Shown one piece after another: positions 6,741 to 8,952 of a stretch of 8,952 nt of DNA. Position 1 is the stretch's first letter. Every line of letters begins with the position of its first letter. The stretch comes from Candidatus Acidiferrum typicum (GTDB taxonomy: Bacteria; Acidobacteriota; Terriglobia; Acidiferrales; UBA7541), in assembly GCA_025463105.1 (NCBI GenBank), contig JAOAPW010000266.1, positions 1-8,952 of the forward strand, read 5' to 3'. Position numbers and translations under genes: made by a program. Below the pieces are notes generated by a model. The model was not told where the DNA came from, did no database searches, and worked only from the letters and a program-made list of their open reading frames with translations.

Positions 6741-8219
6741 TTAGTTTCCACTACGCATGCCCGTCGAGTCGCTGTAACGAGCGCGAAAATTATCCGGGAT
6801 GCCTGGCTGGTTAAGCCAGGCTCGAAACATTGGCGCGAGATCATGCCTGTATTCTGTTTCCGTCGCTGCTCTCAGCTCTTCGTCTGCCGCTGTGTCTCCG
6901 CTCCGTGCGTGGACAATTTGCTTAAATGCCGCGCTGAGTGTGTCGCGTCCGCACAGGTCTTCCAGCGCAACGAAAAACAGACCAGCCCTGTATCCAGTTG
7001 AGATGCGCTCTGCGCGCGAATACCCCACCGGAGGCTCGACGAGTTGTCTGTCCGCAGCGATACGCCTGGATTCGTCATATCGTTGAAGAAGCAGCGCAAC
7101 CATGCGACGGCGCTCGTCCGGACTGCGGCGTTCGGCGGCAACGATCAGACCGAACAATCCTACTCCGCGCCCCATCAGAATCTGTGTTTCCGGTGTCGGC
7201 CTTACGCTCCAACCAAACCATGTTCGGGCCAGTTCGTACTCAGCGAGTTCCAGACTCGATTCGTTCGCCAGGCCCTGCGTGAATGCCCGGCGATCCAGCA
7301 ATGCGCCGCCCGGGAACGAGACTCCGCCCGCACCGCCCGGCTCGCCAAACTCCGAGGGCAATTCCACCGGCGCTTCGACAATGCGAACTATGATATCGGT
7401 CTTCATTGCTGGGCCGAAAAAATCCGCATAGGTCCGCATGGAATTGGCCAGGCGCCCGGCAGCCGTCTGCGCTTGTTGCGCGTCGTTGGGGTGGAGTGTC
7501 CAGAAACTTACATTACCCTGCTCCGTACGAGTGATTTGCTCCACGTAACGCCCTGCGACAACATAGGGGAAATAATCGTCCTCCGGCCGAATCTCGTAGT
7601 GATGAACGATCAGGCCTCGGGCCGTCGCCGGCTTGAACGGTTTGCCAGGCGCCAACACGCGAAAATCCGACGGAGCGAACACCGTAAGCGTCGCACTCAG
7701 AGGAACGGGGCCGCCTCTCGTAAAAATTCCCCTGGGTGCTTGCCACAGAGGAAACGCAGTTTCATCCGCGATGTAAAAAGCTTCACTCGAAGCTGCAATA
7801 GTCCCGCGTCCATCGAGCTCGGGCGCGAGGTCCCATTCTGTGACAATCTCGCGCGCCTGGTTTCGCTTCCAGACAGGATCAAGTGGCGCGACCATCAATC
7901 GACTGTCTATATCCGAGGCGCTCTGCGGCGAGACTTCGCGGCCATCAATCGTCACACGCAGATTCCGCGATCCTAAGGTGGGCCCGTCAGGCAGGCGCAC
8001 CTCCAGCGACCGAAGCGGGCGATCGCCGGCATTAGTGAAAAAATCGACTACCTTTATGTGAAGCGCAGCGCCGCGCGTCGCATCAGTTGCGCGAATTTCG
8101 GCGTGACGATCCAGGAAAAAGAAACCAGGACCCAACGGCTCCACGCAAGCAGTAGCTAAAAATGACCATGCAAGAATCGCGATGGGAAAAAAAACGCGGA
8201 GTCGAGTTTCCTTGGACAA
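6741..8219 (-). CDS. Predicted lipoprotein with inactive-looking M1 aminopeptidase-like domain
   Basis: This 492-residue protein begins with a signal peptide (basic MSKETRLR, hydrophobic core 9-22) ending in LATAC, so Cys25 is a likely lipidation site; the -3 residue is Ala, a relaxed lipobox. An N-terminal beta-rich region (about 35-240) resembles the front domain of M1 peptidases. The catalytic region aligns by eye with the M1 helix HExxHxWFG: here it reads Y328-E-L-A-R332-T-W-F-G. The third ligand Glu, expected 19 residues after the second His, is R351 within MGRGVG. All three zinc ligands are therefore changed, while Glu329, the WFG and a following Gly are kept. The GAMEN-like exopeptidase motif is also absent (PGGAGGVSF). 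A later segment YRAGLFFVALEDLCG (410-424) fits the M1 pattern. It is probably a non-catalytic binding protein in the envelope. The start is a TTG (8217-8219): an in-frame TAG lies 12 nt upstream, and no other start precedes the signal peptide. Confidence 0.82.
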   Translation of the reverse strand: MSKETRLRVFFPIAILAWSFLATACVEPLGPGFFFLDRHAEIRATDATRGAALHIKVVDFFTNAGDRPLRSLEVRLPDGPTLGSRNLRVTIDGREVSPQSASDIDSRLMVAPLDPVWKRNQAREIVTEWDLAPELDGRGTIAASSEAFYIADETAFPLWQAPRGIFTRGGPVPLSATLTVFAPSDFRVLAPGKPFKPATARGLIVHHYEIRPEDDYFPYVVAGRYVEQITRTEQGNVSFWTLHPNDAQQAQTAAGRLANSMRTYADFFGPAMKTDIIVRIVEAPVELPSEFGEPGGAGGVSFPGGALLDRRAFTQGLANESSLELAEYELARTWFGWSVRPTPETQILMGRGVGLFGLIVAAERRSPDERRRMVALLLQRYDESRRIAADRQLVEPPVGYSRAERISTGYRAGLFFVALEDLCGRDTLSAAFKQIVHARSGDTAADEELRAATETEYRHDLAPMFRAWLNQPGIPDNFRARYSDSTGMRSGN

Positions 8220-8228
8220 GGTGAAACG

Positions 8229-8257
8229 ATTCTACCGGGGACGTCGGTGCGGGTCAA
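8229..8257 (-). promoter_or_regulatory. Sigma70-type promoter for the M1-like lipoprotein and ridA genes
   Basis: The minus strand has TTGACC (8257-8252), exactly 17 nt, then TAGAAT (8234-8229). Each hexamer matches 5 of 6 consensus bases and the spacing is ideal. It lies in the 48-nt gap after def. Transcription would be expected to begin about 7 nt past the -10 box, only a few bases before the TTG start of the lipoprotein gene, giving a nearly leaderless mRNA. The -10 box also contains the in-frame TAG that excludes an earlier start. Confidence 0.6.
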
Positions 8258-8267
8258 AAGTGAGTAG

Positions 8268-8891
8268 TCACTCTTCCGCTACAGATTGATACGCTTTTTT
8301 AATTTCGCTGATCGGCTTCCCTTTCCAGAATTGGGTCCAGTTTTCGAGCGAAGTAAACGATCGAGTCTGCATGCGATCGATATAGAGAATCCCGTGCAGG
8401 TGGTCGATCTCATGCTGCAGGATGCGCGCGTACCATCCCGATGCTTCCAGTGTTTCTATCACTCCGCGTTCGTTCAGGAATTCCACGGACACGGTGCGCG
8501 CTCTGGGAACGAGTGCGGAAAAACCTGAGACACTCAGACACCCCTCGAAGAACTCCGCCGTGTCGTCGCTTCTCTTTGTAATTCTCGGATTAATGATGGC
8601 ATGAAACGGCACGGGCCGCCTTTCGCGTTCTCGAAGTTGCTCTTCAGGGACATCCTTATGGTATTCCGCACGATCCTCAATTACGGCGAGCTGCACGGAA
8701 AGACCGATTTGCGGAGCCGCGAGCCCTACCCCGGGAGCTTCATACATGGTCTTTCGCATAGACTCGATCAATTTCTGAAATTCCTTGCTGGCGATTTCCG
8801 CGGGCACCAACGCGCGGGCCCGTTGCCGCAGAACCGGATTGCCGACTTGCACAATTTCGAGTTCCACATCGATCTCGATTCCTGCGCACAT
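8268..8891 (-). CDS. def: Peptide deformylase
   Basis: This cytoplasmic metalloenzyme removes the formyl group from the N-terminal methionine of new proteins. All three family motifs are present: GVGLAAPQ (54-61, with Gln61), EGCLS (116-120, Cys118 as metal ligand) and HEIDH (160-164, His160 and His164 as ligands, Glu161 catalytic). At 207 residues it is longer than the roughly 170 of the E. coli enzyme. The extra length comes from an insert rich in Glu and Arg (about 75-93), a short extra N-terminus, and a C-terminal tail with a FWKGK segment. The start is uncertain. The ATG at 8889-8891 has no good ribosome site. A GTG at residue 9 (8865-8867), with GAG 6 nt upstream, would give a more typical N-terminus (ELEIVQVGNPVLR). 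The frame is open to the right edge but holds no other start codon. The fmt gene that often accompanies def does not follow it here. Confidence 0.96.
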   Translation of the reverse strand: MCAGIEIDVELEIVQVGNPVLRQRARALVPAEIASKEFQKLIESMRKTMYEAPGVGLAAPQIGLSVQLAVIEDRAEYHKDVPEEQLRERERRPVPFHAIINPRITKRSDDTAEFFEGCLSVSGFSALVPRARTVSVEFLNERGVIETLEASGWYARILQHEIDHLHGILYIDRMQTRSFTSLENWTQFWKGKPISEIKKAYQSVAEE

Positions 8892-8952
8892 CCATGTTCG
8901 AGGTGCGCTGTTCCAAAGTCTAATTTTCCAGGTGGAAGCTAGCCTGAATCCG
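8892..8952. other. Right-edge 61 nt upstream of def
   Basis: No recognisable gene or strong promoter is visible. One minus-strand frame reads ten codons and stops at a TAG (8920-8922), which could be the tail of an upstream gene, but ten residues are too few to tell. Confidence 0.3.

Noticed and set aside
7044..7976. Long open frame (310 codons) on the plus strand
   Set aside because: It lies wholly antisense to the M1-like lipoprotein gene. Its product is Arg/Cys-rich with no recognisable domain or signal, as expected for a shadow in GC-rich DNA.

Overview
The window is a gene-dense stretch of bacterial chromosome in which every convincing gene lies on the minus strand, so it reads from right (8952) to left (1). 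Moderately high GC, short gaps and stop/start overlaps are ordinary for a bacterial core region. Gene content and protein style suggest an Acidobacteriota-type soil bacterium: a MoxR/DUF58/BatA-like cluster headed by a Gln/Ser-rich membrane protein, and a type I deformylase with a charged insert. That assignment is inference from family resemblance, since no rRNA or other marker is present. No mobile element, CRISPR array or tRNA was seen.

Right block (8891 to 6340). A complete peptide deformylase gene (def) is followed 48 nt later by a predicted exported lipoprotein with an M1-aminopeptidase-like fold. All three expected zinc ligands of that protein are replaced. After 23 nt comes a RidA-family enamine/imine deaminase. 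A good sigma70-type promoter (TTGACC, 17 nt, TAGAAT) sits between def and the lipoprotein gene. It is so close to the only plausible start, a TTG, that the message may be nearly leaderless.

Middle gap (6339 to 6023). These 317 nt carry no credible gene. They hold weak promoter candidates and end in a very strong Shine-Dalgarno sequence for the next gene.

Left block (6022 to 1). Five genes form a probable operon: a 523-residue membrane protein with a long Gln/Ser/Asn-rich segment, a MoxR-type AAA+ ATPase, a DUF58 protein with a VWA-type metal site, a BatA-like membrane protein with a degenerate VWA region, and a second membrane-anchored VWA protein cut by the window edge. The last three are coupled by a 4-nt overlap and a directly abutting stop/start. 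In known MoxR-VWA systems the ATPase is thought to act as a chaperone that matures or activates partners through VWA proteins, often at the membrane or envelope. Here two partners keep an intact MIDAS motif and one has lost it. The client of this system is not visible in the window.
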